Below, in pieces: positions 13,180-13,531 of a stretch of 13,531 nt of DNA. The stretch spans positions 1-13,531 of the forward strand of contig CANMNU010000029.1 of NCBI GenBank assembly GCA_947499175.1, written 5' to 3'. This DNA comes from Alphaproteobacteria bacterium. Its GTDB lineage: Bacteria > Pseudomonadota > Alphaproteobacteria > Paracaedibacterales > CAITNM01. Each line of letters starts with the position of its first letter. The stretch's first letter is position 1. The notes below the pieces were generated by a model. That model ran no database searches, was not told the origin of the DNA, and saw only the letters and a list, made by a program, of their open reading frames with translations. A program made the translations under genes and the position numbers.

Positions 13180-13531
13180 TTATTTTTTCCAAAAATACAA
13201 TATGAAACCTCCAATTGTAGCAATAGATATGCCACAACCAATAAACCACGCATTTCGTTTTAAAAAAGATTGGGGCTTAACAGGTGGAATTAAGGAGCTT
13301 TCTTCGTGCGAGTTTCCTTTTTTTAAAGCAGCATCAAATGCTTCTTCAATAGGGTAATTATACGGTTTGTAGCCAGAAGACGCTAATTCTTTACTTGCAG
13401 ATGACAGCCAAACACTATGTGTATAGAATTTTGCTGCATCAAATAAAGGTGTTAGTTGGCCCACTACAGAAGTAGCTCCAGTCTTTTTTCCCATAGCTAC
13501 AAACAAAGCGTCGTAGCTATGAGTCTCTTTA
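13180..13531 (-). CDS. Secreted paralog 3 (unknown family), C-terminal part with a transmembrane anchor
   Basis: Only the last 116 or so residues are present. The frame stays open to the right edge, starting KETHSYDALFVAMGKK as in paralog 2, so the real start lies outside. The head segment (LTPLFDAAKFYTHSVWLSSA onward) is shared with the other copies up to NSHEE. The tail then reads SSLIPPVKPQSFLKRNAW, followed by one hydrophobic helix (WFIGCGISIATIGGFILYFW) closed by KK at the very end. That is a single C-terminal transmembrane anchor flanked by positive charges. The SHEE junction is shared with paralog 1, while the segment before it is closest to paralog 2, so the gene is a mosaic of the two. 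Confidence 0.72.
   Translation of the reverse strand, partial: KETHSYDALFVAMGKKTGATSVVGQLTPLFDAAKFYTHSVWLSSASKELASSGYKPYNYPIEEAFDAALKKGNSHEESSLIPPVKPQSFLKRNAWFIGCGISIATIGGFILYFWKK
13325..13531 (-). repeat. Near-identical paralog segment, copy B (partner 12528-12734)
   Basis: This is the second copy of the 207-bp block described for 12528-12734, here in paralog 3. It stops at the window edge, so its real length cannot be seen. Confidence 0.9.

Noticed and set aside
1..13531. tRNA or rRNA genes, CRISPR arrays, insertion sequences or attachment sites
   Set aside because: I looked in the gaps on both strands and saw no cloverleaf, regular direct-repeat array, transposase or terminal inverted repeats.

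Overview
The window reads as a piece of an AT-rich alphaproteobacterial chromosome. The evidence is a full-length CtrA-type cell-cycle regulator, an alphaproteobacterial RpoH, an alpha-type bL28 and bS21, and an N-terminal SerC fragment of the alphaproteobacterial kind. The low GC, a DUF2608 HAD protein, queuine-salvage genes, small Omp25-like porins, tandem MFS carriers and a secreted paralog family together suggest a host-associated (Holosporales- or Rickettsiales-like) bacterium. That lifestyle is inference, not something the sequence states.

Layout. (1) 1-2672, minus strand: a tight operon transcribed rlpA -> D,D-carboxypeptidase -> serC. The gaps are 1 and 3 nt, and serC runs off the left edge. 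(2) 2673-2856: a divergent intergenic region with a good promoter for rpmB. (3) 2857-5861, plus strand: rpmB, then a three-gene overlapping unit of DUF2608 HAD protein, VUT/YhhQ-type queuosine-precursor transporter and tgt. The Tgt has an altered substrate pocket (GGSLG instead of GGLAVG) that predicts direct use of queuine. (4) 5862-6729: ctrA, preceded by a cluster of TTAA words that includes one exact TTAA-N7-TTAA CtrA box. (5) 6869-7624: an outer-membrane beta-barrel gene closed by a clear rho-independent terminator. (6) 7699-10219: two adjacent, distantly related 12-TM MFS carriers. (7) 10285-11499: rpsU with a perfect 16-bp hairpin behind it, then rpoH with an apparent TTG start. (8) 11507-13531, minus strand: a tandem array of three paralogs, the third cut by the right edge.

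The paralog array is the most unusual part. The three proteins share an almost constant signal-peptide-plus-head region of about 200 residues, then switch abruptly to three unrelated C-terminal tails. One tail ends in CPCCTIL, which reads as a eukaryotic-type CaaX (CaaL) box with extra cysteines. One is a long aromatic/hydrophobic tail. One is a single C-terminal transmembrane helix flanked by basic residues. Two copies are near-identical over 207 bp of head sequence (4 mismatches) and then diverge completely. The simplest reading is a recently amplified secreted-protein family that varies its membrane anchor. The head matches no family I recognise.

Functional links: RlpA and the carboxypeptidase both act on peptidoglycan. 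The transporter and Tgt form a base-salvage route for tRNA queuosine. CtrA and RpoH are global regulators, and each has an exact CtrA-type box just upstream, though the rpoH one may be chance.
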